DNA of 64,000 bases from CAWCUU01 sp963798855 (GCA_963798855.1 CAWCUU010000003.1:1-64000), one strand, 5' to 3'. Positions 44,392 to 53,495 are shown, numbered from the stretch's first letter. Program-made: numbers and translations. Notes: generated from the letters alone by a model not told the origin.

Positions 44392-47063
44392 TTCGCCTCC
44401 AGTAGCTGCCGAACCAGTTCCGGGGCGCGGTCCAGCGCCTCGGCCACCTTACTCGGATCGCCCACACCGCCCTCCGCCATGTGCGGTCGCCCGCCACCGG
44501 AGCCACCGGTGATCCGCGCGACCTCGCGGACGACTCGATCGGCCCGCACACCGCGGCCGATCAGATCATCCGTGACGATGCCGAAGAGCGCCGTCTTGTC
44601 CGGATAGCGGGCGGCCAGGACGGCGACGCCGGTGCCGATCCGCTCGCGAAGTCGATCGCCCAGCGAGCGGAGCTCGTCGGGCGTCGCGACCTCCACCTCG
44701 ACGGCCAGCACACGCGCGCCATCCACCTCCTGCGCGCCTCGCAGCAGCTCGCCGACGCGGTCCGCGGCGCCCTCCTCCCGTGCCCGCTCCAGCTGCCGCC
44801 GCAGCTCCCGTTGCTCCTGCACCAGGCTCTCCAGCCTCGGCAGCAGCGCCTCCGGCGTCGTCTTCAGCAGTGCTGCGGCCTTTTCGAGCCGCTCCTCCTG
44901 CTCGACGCTGCGCCGGTACGCCTCCGTCCCGGTCACCGCCTCGATCCGGCGCACGCCCGCGGCGACGCCGCTCTCGGAGATGATGCGGAACAGGCCGATC
45001 TCTGCAGTATGGCGAACGTGGGTGCCGCCGCATAGCTCCATGCTCACGCCCGGGATCTCGATCACCCGCACGACGTCGCCGTACTTCTCGCCGAACAGCG
45101 CCATGGCGCCGCGCGAAACCGCCTCCGGATAGCCCGTGAAGTCGATGCACACGTCCTCGTCCGCGAGGATCGCGCCGTTGACCTCCTCCTCGACGCGGCG
45201 GATTTCCTCCGGCGCCATCGGGCGGGGGTGCGAGAAGTCGAAACGTAGCCGGTCGGGCGCGACCAGCGAACCGCGCTGCACCACGTGCGCACCGAGCACC
45301 CGTCGCAGCGCGGCGTGCAGCAGGTGCGTCGCGGTGTGGTTGCGCTCCGTGTCGTGCCGCACCGGCCCCTCGACGCGGGCGCGCACCGGAATGGGCTCCG
45401 CGCTATCCGGGAAATCGCCCTCCACGCGACCGACGACCGCGATGCGATTGCCGATCCGCCGTACGTCCTCCACCACCATCCGCCAGCCATCCCCCTCGAG
45501 CGCGCCGCTGTCGCTGACCTGGCCCCCCTGCTCGACATAGAACGGGTTGCGGCGCAGGCGCACGGCCACTCTTCCGTCCTCGCGCGCGAACGCGACGATC
45601 TCGGTCTCCACTTCGGTCTCGGCGTACCCGACGAATTCCTGCTCGGCGGACGGGTCCAGCTCCTCCCAGGCTTCCCCGAGATCGAGCGCCTCCATCCCGA
45701 CATCCGACTCGCGCCGATCCTGTCTTGAGCGCTCCCGCTCCCGCTCCATCTCCCACTCGAACCCCTCGACGTCAACCGTATAGCCGCGCTCGCGCGCGAT
45801 CAGCTGCGTCAGGTCCAGCGGAAAACCGAACGTTCCGTGCAGCAGGAACGCGTCTTCGCCGGCGACCGCGGGGGCTGCCGATTCCCCGCCGCCGGCGCCG
45901 ACGGCGACGACCTCGCGGGCGGGTGCGATCTCGTCCAGTCGCTCCATGCCCGCCCCGATCGTCTCGAGGAAGCGTTCTTCCTCGATGCGCGTGGCGCGCA
46001 GGATGTGCTCGCGCCGCTCGGGCAGCTCGGTGTAGACGTCGCCCATCCGCTCGATGACTTCGTCCACGACCTCGACGAGCGTCGGCTCCCGCCGCCCGAG
46101 CAGCCACGCATGCCGCACCGCTCGCCGGAGCACGCGGCGCGTGACATAGCCGCGCCCTTCGTTCGACGGGAAGACACCGTCCGCGAGCAGGAACGCTACG
46201 GCGCGCGCGTGGTCGGCCAGCACCCGGTAGGAGACCCCGCTCGACGAGTCGTAGGTGTACGGCTCGCCGACGACGGACACGGCGCGCTCGATGAGCGGCG
46301 TGAAGAGGTCCGTCTGGTAGTTGGAGTCCACGCCCTGGAGCAGCATCGCGAGCCGCTCGAGCCCCATGCCGGTGTCGATGGACGGTGCCGGCAGCGGCGT
46401 GAGCTCGCCATCGGCGCCGCGCTCGAACTGCATGAACACCAGGTTCCAGAACTCGAGGATCTCGTTGCGATCGGTGGCGGCGACGAACTCCTCCGTCGAC
46501 AGCGGCTCGTCGAGCCGGCCTTCGGAGCGGCGGTCGTAATGGATCTCGGAGCACGGGCCGCACGGGCCCGTGTCGCCCATCTGCCAGAAGTTGTCCTTGT
46601 CGCCGAGTCGGACGATTCGATCCGGGGAGAGGCCGGCGACCTCCTGCCAGAGCCCGGCCGCCTCGTCGTCCGAGTGGTGCACCGTGGCCCAGAGGCGGTC
46701 CTTCGGAAGCCCGAGCTCATCGGTGAGCAGATCCCACGCGAGTCGGATCGCTTCCCGCTTGAAGTAGTCGCCGAAGGAGAAGTTGCCGAGCATCTCGAAG
46801 AAGGTGTGGTGCCTCGGCGTGACCCCCACCTCTTCCAGGTCGTTGTGCTTGCCGCTCACGCGCAAGCACTTCTGCGACGTCGCCGCGCGGCGGAACCCCG
46901 GGTCCACCTCTCCGAGGAAGACGCGCTTGAACTGCACCATCCCGGCGTTGACGAACAGCAGCGTCGGATCGTCGGATGGAACGAGGCTCGAGCTCGGGCG
47001 TACGCTGTGCCCGTTGCGCGCGAAATATTCCAGAAACGTGCTGCGTATCTCCGAAGCCGTCAT
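44388..47063 (-). CDS. alaS: Alanyl-tRNA synthetase
   Basis: Class II synthetase of 891 residues with full architecture. The catalytic core has motif 1-3 elements (TLLFVNAGMVQFKRVFLG; RHHTFFEMLGNFSFGDYFKREA; GLERLAMLLQG). The tRNA-recognition region follows, then the editing domain with zinc-type motif HTATHLLHAALRRVLG and CGGTHVRHTAEIG, and the C-Ala domain ending in GGGRPHMAEGG. It leads the long minus-strand operon; the 150 bases upstream to the divergent SDR hold its promoter. Confidence 0.96.
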   Translation of the reverse strand: MTASEIRSTFLEYFARNGHSVRPSSSLVPSDDPTLLFVNAGMVQFKRVFLGEVDPGFRRAATSQKCLRVSGKHNDLEEVGVTPRHHTFFEMLGNFSFGDYFKREAIRLAWDLLTDELGLPKDRLWATVHHSDDEAAGLWQEVAGLSPDRIVRLGDKDNFWQMGDTGPCGPCSEIHYDRRSEGRLDEPLSTEEFVAATDRNEILEFWNLVFMQFERGADGELTPLPAPSIDTGMGLERLAMLLQGVDSNYQTDLFTPLIERAVSVVGEPYTYDSSSGVSYRVLADHARAVAFLLADGVFPSNEGRGYVTRRVLRRAVRHAWLLGRREPTLVEVVDEVIERMGDVYTELPERREHILRATRIEEERFLETIGAGMERLDEIAPAREVVAVGAGGGESAAPAVAGEDAFLLHGTFGFPLDLTQLIARERGYTVDVEGFEWEMERERERSRQDRRESDVGMEALDLGEAWEELDPSAEQEFVGYAETEVETEIVAFAREDGRVAVRLRRNPFYVEQGGQVSDSGALEGDGWRMVVEDVRRIGNRIAVVGRVEGDFPDSAEPIPVRARVEGPVRHDTERNHTATHLLHAALRRVLGAHVVQRGSLVAPDRLRFDFSHPRPMAPEEIRRVEEEVNGAILADEDVCIDFTGYPEAVSRGAMALFGEKYGDVVRVIEIPGVSMELCGGTHVRHTAEIGLFRIISESGVAAGVRRIEAVTGTEAYRRSVEQEERLEKAAALLKTTPEALLPRLESLVQEQRELRRQLERAREEGAADRVGELLRGAQEVDGARVLAVEVEVATPDELRSLGDRLRERIGTGVAVLAARYPDKTALFGIVTDDLIGRGVRADRVVREVARITGGSGGGRPHMAEGGVGDPSKVAEALDRAPELVRQLLEAK

Positions 47064-47213
47064 GCGCTCTCGACTCTGTCGTGGCCGCCCGCGGGCGTGG
47101 CCCGCCTAAGCCTGAAAATATACGCCGGACCGGCTCTCCGTGCGAAGGGGCGGCACGTCGGTTGCACTCTTGCGGCCCATCCGGCAGACCCTTCACCCGG
47201 TGCGGAGCCAGCC
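47064..47213. promoter_or_regulatory. Divergent intergenic region alaS/SDR
   Basis: A 150-base gap that must carry promoters for alaS (leftward) and the SDR (rightward). I cannot assign convincing boxes. No T-box or other leader structure was recognised. Confidence 0.45.
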
Positions 47214-48212
47214 ATGCACGACAAGAATCCCGAGCGCGACGCCGAGCGGCGTACGGCGCAGGAGCGGCGCCTCCAGGAAGAGCAGGAGCGGGCGCGGGAG
47301 CGCCGCGATCAGCAATCGGACGCGGAAGGCGGAGCCGGTGCCGTCCAGACAATGGAGCGCGATGAGCCCGAGCTCCCCTACCCGCCCCAGCACCAGGAGA
47401 AGCCCGGCCGCGAGTCGGAGCTGCGGCCCCGGCCGCGCTATCGGGCGCCGACCTACCGCGGCGCCGGCAAGCTCGACGGCCGCGTCGCGCTGATCACGGG
47501 CGCCGATTCCGGCATCGGCCGCGCCGTCGCCGTGCTTTTCGCCCGCGAGGGCGCCGACATCGCGATCGTGTACCTGAGCGAGGACGACGATGCCGAAGAG
47601 ACCAAGAGGGCGGTGGAGGCCGAGGGCCGCGCGGCGACGCTGCTGAAGGGTGATGTCTCGAAGCCGGACTTCTGCGTGGAGGCCGTGGAGCGCGTGGTGG
47701 AGCGGTTCGGCAAGCTCGACATCCTGGTGAACAACGCCGCCTACCAGGAGCACCAGAAGTCGCTGCTGGACATCACGACCGAGCAGCTCGACCTCACGTT
47801 CCGCACCAACATCTACGGCTACTTCTTCATGGCGCGCGCGGCGCTCGCGCACCTCGGCTCCGGCGCGGTGATCCTGAACACCGGCTCCGTGACCGGACTG
47901 AACGGGAGCGCCCGGCTGCTCGATTACTCGGCTACGAAGGGCGCCATCCACGCGTTCACCAAGTCGCTCGCGCAGAACCTGCTCGAGAAGGAGATCCGCG
48001 TGAACTGCGTGGCGCCAGGCCCGGTATGGACGCCGCTGAACCCGGCGGACCGCGAGGCGGATGAGATCGCGACGTTCGGAGAGTCGGCGGGCATGGGACG
48101 CCCGGCCCAGCCGGAGGAGATCGCGCCCGCGTACGTCTTCCTGGCGGCGCCGTCCGATTCCAGCTTCATCACCGGCGAGGTATTGCCCGTGGTCGGAGGC
48201 ATGCCATCGTAG
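47214..48212 (+). CDS. SDR family oxidoreductase, YghA/general stress type with charged N-terminus
   Basis: A 332-residue short-chain dehydrogenase of the YghA/GSP39-like group. The first 85 residues are a highly charged, disordered leader (NPERDAERRTAQERRLQEEQ..., then a Pro-rich PYPPQHQEKPG) longer than in most members. The Rossmann part has ITGADSGIGRAVAV, VNNAAYQEHQ, LNTGSVTG, DYSATKGAIHAF (Tyr/Lys pair) and NCVAPGPVWTPL. The substrate is unknown; homologues act on aldehydes. GGAG precedes ATG 47214. It is the only plus-strand gene between 22 and 58.9 kb and separates alaS from recA. Confidence 0.88.
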   Translation: MHDKNPERDAERRTAQERRLQEEQERARERRDQQSDAEGGAGAVQTMERDEPELPYPPQHQEKPGRESELRPRPRYRAPTYRGAGKLDGRVALITGADSGIGRAVAVLFAREGADIAIVYLSEDDDAEETKRAVEAEGRAATLLKGDVSKPDFCVEAVERVVERFGKLDILVNNAAYQEHQKSLLDITTEQLDLTFRTNIYGYFFMARAALAHLGSGAVILNTGSVTGLNGSARLLDYSATKGAIHAFTKSLAQNLLEKEIRVNCVAPGPVWTPLNPADREADEIATFGESAGMGRPAQPEEIAPAYVFLAAPSDSSFITGEVLPVVGGMPS

Positions 48213-48250
48213 GGAGGTCGCCGAGGAGTTGGAGCGCGCGGAGCGGATTC

Positions 48251-48423
48251 CACCGCGGAGGTCGCGGAGAGCGCCGAGGAACTCGTGATATTCACCGCCG
48301 AGAGCGCCGAGAGAGCCCGTTCCTGCCTCGGCGCGCGGTGGCGCGGAAACCGCTCTGCGGTCGCCGCGTGCTCTGCGGTGAATTGAATAAAGCGCCTCAG
48401 CGCTCTCCGCGGCCTCTGCGGTG
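48251..48423. repeat. Nested inverted-repeat element between convergent SDR and recA
   Basis: The outer arms are 29 bases, 48251-48279 (CACCGCGGAGGTCGCGGAG...) and 48395-48423, inverted and matching at 26 of 29 positions. An inner pair begins TTCACCGC near 48291 and ends GCGGTGAA near 48381, again inverted and built from the same CACCGC-GAG-CGC motif. It belongs to the CCGCxGAGGxCGCxGAG type of intergenic repeat. Its position beyond both stop codons suits a bidirectional terminator. Confidence 0.8.
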
Positions 48424-48427
48424 CAAC

Positions 48428-49480
48428 TTACTCGTCGTACCCCTCCGTGTCCTCGCCCGCAGGGCCATGGACGCCCCGGATTCCGAGCTCGGAGCGGACC
48501 TTCTGCTCGATCTGCTCGCGGATCTCGGGGTTCTCGCGTAGGAACTGTTTCGAGTTCTCCCTACCCTGCCCGAGCCGCGTGTCGCCGTAGGAGAACCAGG
48601 CGCCCGACTTGTCGACGACATTGCACTCGACGCCGAGGTCCACCAGCAGCCCCTCGTGGCTGATGCCCTCGTTGTACATGATGTCGAACTCCGCCTGCTT
48701 GAACGGTGGAGCGACCTTGTTCTTGACGATCTTGACGCGCGTGCGGTTGCCGACCATCTCCTGCCCGTCCTTGATCGCGCCGATCCGGCGGATGTCCAGC
48801 CGGAGGCTCGCATAGAACTTGAGCGCGCGCCCACCCGTGGTCGTCTCGGGGTTGCCGAACATCACGCCGATCTTCTCGCGGATCTGGTTCGTGAAGACGA
48901 CCGAGGTGCGCGAGCGGTTCACGGCGCCCGTCAGCTTGCGCAGCGCCTGACTCATGAGCCGCGCCTGCAGTCCGACATGTGAGTCGCCCATCTCACCCTC
49001 GATCTCCGCTCTCGGGACCAGCGCGGCGACGGAGTCGATCACGACGACGTCCACGGCGCCGCTGCGGATCAGCACCTCGGCGATCTCGAGCGCCTGCTCG
49101 CCTGTGTCCGGCTGGCTGACGAGCAGGTTCTCCACGTCGACGCCCAGCTTGCGCGCGTACTCAATGTCCAGCGCGTGCTCCGCATCCACGAACGCCGCCA
49201 CGCCCCCCGCGCGCTGCGCGTTGGCGATGATGTGCAGACACAGCGTCGTCTTACCGCTCGACTCCGGACCGTAGATCTCTGTGATCCGCCCGCGCGGGAT
49301 CCCGCCGATGCCGATGGCGGCATCGAGGTTGATCGCGCCGGTGGAGATCGAGTCCACCAGCACCTTCGCGCCGTCGGCGCCCATCCGCATGATCGAGCCC
49401 TTGCCGTAGGAGCGCTCGATCTGCGAAATGGCGAGATTCAACGCCTTCTTCTTCTCTTCGCTGACTTCCAGAGCGGGCAT
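48428..49480 (-). CDS. recA: Recombinase RecA
   Basis: DNA strand-exchange ATPase and LexA co-protease; 350 residues. N-terminal helix (LNLAISQIERSYGKGSIMRMG), Walker A GPESSGKT (71-78), VVVIDSVAALVPRAE (Walker B), loop L1 EIEGEMGDSHVGLQARLMSQ, FTNQIREKIGVMFGNPETTTGG (L2) and the acidic C-terminal tail (EDTEGYDE) are all present. ATG 49480 gives MPALEVSEEKKK; an upstream in-frame start would add 12 unconserved residues. No recX follows; the next downstream feature is the nested repeat. Confidence 0.97.
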   Translation of the reverse strand: MPALEVSEEKKKALNLAISQIERSYGKGSIMRMGADGAKVLVDSISTGAINLDAAIGIGGIPRGRITEIYGPESSGKTTLCLHIIANAQRAGGVAAFVDAEHALDIEYARKLGVDVENLLVSQPDTGEQALEIAEVLIRSGAVDVVVIDSVAALVPRAEIEGEMGDSHVGLQARLMSQALRKLTGAVNRSRTSVVFTNQIREKIGVMFGNPETTTGGRALKFYASLRLDIRRIGAIKDGQEMVGNRTRVKIVKNKVAPPFKQAEFDIMYNEGISHEGLLVDLGVECNVVDKSGAWFSYGDTRLGQGRENSKQFLRENPEIREQIEQKVRSELGIRGVHGPAGEDTEGYDE

Positions 49481-49657
49481 CGCTGCGCCTGTCCGTGGTG
49501 TGGGTGAGGATTGCATCGGAGTCCGGTTTGGGCGACCTAAAGGTAAGTCCTCGGGGGGTGCGAAAACAGGGCGCGCGGGGCCTTCGAAATGCGAGTCGGA
49601 GACGTTCGCTCGCAGTTCGCAGACGCCCCGCGGATCCGGCTGGAGGAGGGCCGAGCA

Positions 49658-49957
49658 TCACGCTGGAGAGGGGGTCGCCGCCTCCTCCGCATCCTCGCCC
49701 GCGTCTGCCTCGACGCGGCCCGCGATGAGCGTCGAGCCGCACCGCGCACAGAAGCGGCTGTCGTCCGGATTCGGCTGTCCGCAGTCGAGGCAGAGCGTCC
49801 CCGCCCGGAGCGCCGCACGATAGCGTCCGACCTCCGCCTCCAACGCCTTCTCGTCGCCGATGACAGGGCCGCGGCGTCCTGATCCGGGCCTCAGTATCGG
49901 GTACATCACGGCCGCCACGGCGACCAGCGCTACCACGGTCACGATCAGGATATCCAT
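49658..49957 (-). CDS. Single-span membrane protein with zinc ribbon
   Basis: A 99-residue protein: an N-terminal hydrophobic helix (ILIVTVVALVAVAAVMYPIL, about 3-22), a short basic/charged linker, then a zinc ribbon (CLDCGQPNPDDSRFCARCG, two C-x-x-C pairs at about 55-73), and an acidic Ala-rich tail. The ribbon is probably cytoplasmic. Function unknown. It lies 20 bases after the YfiM-like gene and about 180 bases before recA. Confidence 0.75.
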   Translation of the reverse strand: MDILIVTVVALVAVAAVMYPILRPGSGRRGPVIGDEKALEAEVGRYRAALRAGTLCLDCGQPNPDDSRFCARCGSTLIAGRVEADAGEDAEEAATPSPA

Positions 49958-49977
49958 GGCGCGGAATCTAATCGCGC

Positions 49978-50394
49978 TCAGCGCGTGCGGTCCACCAGCG
50001 CCGCGCCGGCGAGAACGCCGACGGCGTCCCAGGCGAGGTCGCGAAGGCTGAACGGCCGCTGGTGCTTTCGGTCGTAGATCTCCTTCAGCACGCCGAGGGC
50101 CCCGGCTCCGACGATCGCGAGCGTCGCGGCGGGCCGATGGTCGAGGCCGGTCGCGCGGAGCCCGGCGTAGCCCATCGTCGTCGCGGCGAACGAGGTCGTC
50201 AGGTGCTTCAGCTTGTCCTGACCGAGCCACGCATCCTCGGACGGTCGAGGTGAACACTCCGAAGTTCGAAGCGTGCCGAGCGAAGCGTGAAGCTCGAAGC
50301 GTGAAATCCGACCATCCAGCCGCGGCGTGCCGTGCGGACGCTCGGCCGTCACGCCGAGCAGCAGGCCGCAGCAGAGGGCCAGGACCCCGCTCAC
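49978..50394 (-). CDS. YfiM/DUF2279-like membrane-associated protein
   Basis: A 138-residue protein. The conserved part is DKLKHLTTSFAATTMGYAGLR followed by KEIYDRK...FSLRDLAWDAVGVLAGA, which resembles the YfiM/DUF2279 family of small envelope proteins (a K-H-x-x-x-S-F motif and a late D-x-x-x-D-x-x-G helix). Residues about 30-45 are encoded by three CGAAGCGTG repeats (50267-50303) and look like inserted sequence. GTG start overlaps the LOG-like gene's stop (GTGA). Moderately sure of family. Confidence 0.65.
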   Translation of the reverse strand: MSGVLALCCGLLLGVTAERPHGTPRLDGRISRFELHASLGTLRTSECSPRPSEDAWLGQDKLKHLTTSFAATTMGYAGLRATGLDHRPAATLAIVGAGALGVLKEIYDRKHQRPFSLRDLAWDAVGVLAGAALVDRTR

Positions 50395-50873
50395 GGGTGC
50401 CGGGCGCGCTCGCGCGCGCGACGAAGCGCGAGCTCCACCGCTTCACGCGCGGTGCCGACCTGCTCGAGGCCTAGGCCGGCGGTGAGCCCGGGCATGAGCA
50501 GCACGACCGGGACTGCCATCTTCATTGCGAGCGCCACCTCGGAGAGCGTGCCCCACTCCCCACCGATCGCGATCACCGCCTGGGCGGCACGCACGAGCAC
50601 CGCGTTGCGCGCTTCGCCCATGCCCGTCGGCAGCGGCACGCGGATGTGCGGGTTCGCGCCGCTGTCGTCACGACCGGGGAGGATCCCGATCGTGAGACCC
50701 CCTTCCTCCTCCGCTCCGGCGGCCGCGGCGGCCATCACGCCTTCGAGGCCGCCACACAGCAGCACGGCCCCGGCGCGAGCGAGCGCCCGGCCCACGTCGC
50801 GCGCCGCGTCGAGGCCGTCCGCCTCCGCCGAGCCGGCGCCACAGACGGCGATCCGGACGGGCCGCTCAGCCAT
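50391..50873 (-). CDS. LOG-like Rossmann protein (TIGR00725 family)
   Basis: A 160-residue single-domain protein of the SLOG/LOG superfamily. VLLCGGLEGVMAAAAAGA and VIAIGGEWGTLSEVALAM are the paired nucleotide-binding loops, with GILPGRDDSGANPHI between. Relatives include lysine decarboxylase-like cytokinin-releasing hydrolases, but TIGR00725 members have no proven reaction. ATG 50873 overlaps the glpK stop by 8 bases. Confidence 0.85.
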   Translation of the reverse strand: MAERPVRIAVCGAGSAEADGLDAARDVGRALARAGAVLLCGGLEGVMAAAAAGAEEEGGLTIGILPGRDDSGANPHIRVPLPTGMGEARNAVLVRAAQAVIAIGGEWGTLSEVALAMKMAVPVVLLMPGLTAGLGLEQVGTAREAVELALRRARERARHP

Positions 50874-52377
50874 CCGGATGCTCCGCCCACGCGCGCGCTG
50901 CATGAACCGCCCGTCTCCAGCCGCCGTGCAGCGCCTCCCTCACGTCGACCTTCATGCGCGGCTCGAAGCGGTCCGGCTCCGGTCGCACGCCGGCGAACTC
51001 GTCCACGTCTCGCCATACGCCCGTCGCGAGACCCGCCAGCCCCGCGGCGCCGAGCGCGGTCGTCTCGAGCACCTTCGGCCGGCGCACGGGCAGCCCGATC
51101 ACGTCGGCCTGGAATTGCATCAGCCAGTCGTTCGCAGATGCACCACCGTCGACGGCCAGCTCGCGCGCGTCGATCCCCGAGTCGGCGACCATTGCATCCA
51201 GCACCTCCGCCGTGCTGTATGCCATCGCCTCGAGGGCGGCGCGCACCAGGTGCGCCCGCGTCGTTCCGCGCGTCACCCCGACCAGCGTGCCGCGCGCCTC
51301 CGGCTGCCAGTGCGGCGCGCCCAGTCCGACGAAAGCGGGCACGAGATATACGCCGTCGTTGGAGGTGAGCGAGGCCGCGTGCGTCTCGCTCTCCGCCGCC
51401 GTCTCGATCAGACCGAGCCCGTCGCGCAGCCACTGCACGGCCGCGCCGGCGACGAAAATCGCGCCCTCGAGCGCGTAGCAGGGCTGGCCCGATCGATCAC
51501 AGGCGATCGTCGTGAGCAGGCCGCGCGCCGACTCGACCCGCTCCGCTCCCGTGTTCAGCAGCAGGAAGGCGCCCGTCCCGTACGTGTTTTTCGCGAGTCC
51601 CGGATCCCAGCAGCACTGCCCGAACAGCGCGGCCTGCTGGTCGCCCGCCACGCCGCCGACGGGCACATCGGTGCCGAGCAGATCGCCGTCGCAATGGGCC
51701 AGGATGCCGGAGGAGGGCCGAACCTCCGGCAGCACCGCGCGGGGCACGCCGAACAGCGACAGCAGCTCGTCACTCCACTCGCGGCGATCGATGTCGTAGA
51801 GCAGCGTCCGCGACGCGTTGGTCGGATCCGTCACGTGCGCGCGCCCACGCGAGAGCTTCCAGATCAGCCAGCTGTCCACCGTCCCGAAGGCGAGCTCGCC
51901 CGCCTCGGCGCGCGCGCGAGCGCCGGGCACGTGCTCGAGCAGCCATTCCAGCTTCGTCGCGGAGAAGTACGGATCGAGCACGAGGCCGGTTCGCCGGCGG
52001 ATCCACTCCTGCCTGCCGTCGTCGCGCAGCTCGCGGCAGCGCCCCGCGGTGCGCCGGTCCTGCCACACGATCGCGCGGTGCAGCGGCTTTCCGGTCTCGC
52101 GATCCCAGAGGACCGCCGTTTCGCGCTGATTCGTGATGCCGACGCCGGCGAGCCGCGGCGCCCCCCCGCCCTTCCCGACGCGGGCCCGCTCGAGCGCCTC
52201 CCGCGCCACGCGCACCGTCACATCCCAGATCTCGGACGCGTCGTGCTCGACCCAGCCCGGCTCAGGATAGTGCTGCGTGAATTCGGAGTACGACCGGCCG
52301 ATCACCTGCGCCGCCCCGTCCAGCACGAGGCACGTCGTGCCCGTGGTGCCCTGATCGATCGCGAGGATCGCCTCCAT
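50866..52377 (-). CDS. glpK: Glycerol kinase
   Basis: FGGY-family kinase making sn-glycerol 3-phosphate; 503 residues, normal length. LAIDQGTTGTTCLVLD (ATP/phosphate 1), NQRETAVLWDRETGKPL, the catalytic Asp region VPVGGVAGDQQAALFGQ, and AVDGGASANDWLMQFQADV (adenosine motif) are intact. No glpF or glpD lies nearby. It is two bases downstream of mtnA on the same strand, within the run starting at glmM. Confidence 0.94.
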   Translation of the reverse strand: MEAILAIDQGTTGTTCLVLDGAAQVIGRSYSEFTQHYPEPGWVEHDASEIWDVTVRVAREALERARVGKGGGAPRLAGVGITNQRETAVLWDRETGKPLHRAIVWQDRRTAGRCRELRDDGRQEWIRRRTGLVLDPYFSATKLEWLLEHVPGARARAEAGELAFGTVDSWLIWKLSRGRAHVTDPTNASRTLLYDIDRREWSDELLSLFGVPRAVLPEVRPSSGILAHCDGDLLGTDVPVGGVAGDQQAALFGQCCWDPGLAKNTYGTGAFLLLNTGAERVESARGLLTTIACDRSGQPCYALEGAIFVAGAAVQWLRDGLGLIETAAESETHAASLTSNDGVYLVPAFVGLGAPHWQPEARGTLVGVTRGTTRAHLVRAALEAMAYSTAEVLDAMVADSGIDARELAVDGGASANDWLMQFQADVIGLPVRRPKVLETTALGAAGLAGLATGVWRDVDEFAGVRPEPDRFEPRMKVDVREALHGGWRRAVHAARAWAEHPDG

Positions 52378-52379
52378 GC

Positions 52380-53495
52380 TCAGCCCCTGCTCTGCGGGTT
52401 CGCCGGGCCGGCCGCTGCGGCCGACGCTCCAGGAATCGGCTGCTCGGCCATGCGGCGCAGCGACGCTTCGTAAGGCGCGCGAAGCACACCGCGGTCCGTG
52501 ACGATCGCGCTCACCAGCGCGGCCGGCGTTACATCGAACGCGGGTGTGTGCGCCGGCACGTCGGCTGGCGCCGTCGCCCTGCCGAAACCTCGCCGCAGCT
52601 CGTCCGGGTCGCGCATCTCGATCGGGATCCCGGCACCGGTCGCCGTCGCGAGGTCAACCGTGCTCCATGGCGCAGCGACGTAGAACGGGATGCCGTGATG
52701 GCGCGCGAGGACCGCGAGGCCGTAGGTGCCGATCTTGTTCGCGACGTCGCCATTGGCCGCGATCCGGTCGGCGCCGACGATGACCAGATCGACTCCGCCG
52801 GAGGCCATGAGCGATGCGGCCGCTGCATCCGCGAGCAGCGTCACGTCCACACCCGCGCGCCGCAGCTCCCAGGCGGTCAAACGGCTGCCCTGAAGCAGCG
52901 GCCGCGTCTCGTCGGCAAAGACGCGCACGCTCCGGCCGCGCTCGTGGAGCAGGTAGACCGGCGCCAGAGCGGTGCCGATGCCGCCCGTCGCGAGCGCACC
53001 GGCGTTGCAGTGCGTCAGCACGCCGGATACCTCCGGCGCGAAGAGCTCCAGCGCGCGCTCACCGATGCGCCGGCACATCGCGCGGTCCTCGTCCGCGATC
53101 CGCTCCGCCTCGTCGCGCAGCCCATCGATCACGTCCGCGCGTGGCACCATCTCCGCGTCGAGCTCCTCGAAGCGGCGACGCATCCGCTCCAATGCCCAGC
53201 GCAGGTTCACGGCGGTCGGCCGCGCGTCGGCGAGCAATCCGAAGGCGTCGTCGAAGCGCGAGCGGAGTGACAACGTGTCGTCGACATCGTCGCGGGCGAG
53301 CTCGGCCGCGACCCCCATCGCAGCAGCGATTCCGATCGCCGGCGCGCCGCGCACCCGCATCTCCCGGATCGCGACGGCGACATTGGCCGCGCTGCGGAGC
53401 TCGAGACGCCGCTCCACCTCCGGCAGCAGCGTCTGGTCGAGGAGGTCCACGGCGCTGCGGTCTCCGCTCCAGCGCACGGCGACGGGAACGCTCAT
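52380..53495 (-). CDS. mtnA: S-methyl-5-thioribose-1-phosphate isomerase
   Basis: Methionine-salvage enzyme converting MTR-1-P to MTRu-1-P; 371 residues. The active-site Cys is in LTHCNAGALATGGIGTA and the catalytic Asp in VGADRIAANGDVANKIGTYG; MRVRGAPAIGIAAAMGV is the N-terminal signature. No other salvage gene is adjacent. The ATG overlaps the maf stop (ATGA). Confidence 0.94.
   Translation of the reverse strand: MSVPVAVRWSGDRSAVDLLDQTLLPEVERRLELRSAANVAVAIREMRVRGAPAIGIAAAMGVAAELARDDVDDTLSLRSRFDDAFGLLADARPTAVNLRWALERMRRRFEELDAEMVPRADVIDGLRDEAERIADEDRAMCRRIGERALELFAPEVSGVLTHCNAGALATGGIGTALAPVYLLHERGRSVRVFADETRPLLQGSRLTAWELRRAGVDVTLLADAAAASLMASGGVDLVIVGADRIAANGDVANKIGTYGLAVLARHHGIPFYVAAPWSTVDLATATGAGIPIEMRDPDELRRGFGRATAPADVPAHTPAFDVTPAALVSAIVTDRGVLRAPYEASLRRMAEQPIPGASAAAAGPANPQSRG

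Noticed and set aside
45837..47213. Upstream extension of the plus-strand SDR across alaS
   Set aside because: The frame stays open but lies antisense to conserved alaS sequence; ATG 47214 has a ribosome site and fits the family.
47064..47213. T-box leader for alaS
   Set aside because: No specifier stem or T-box antiterminator sequence was found.
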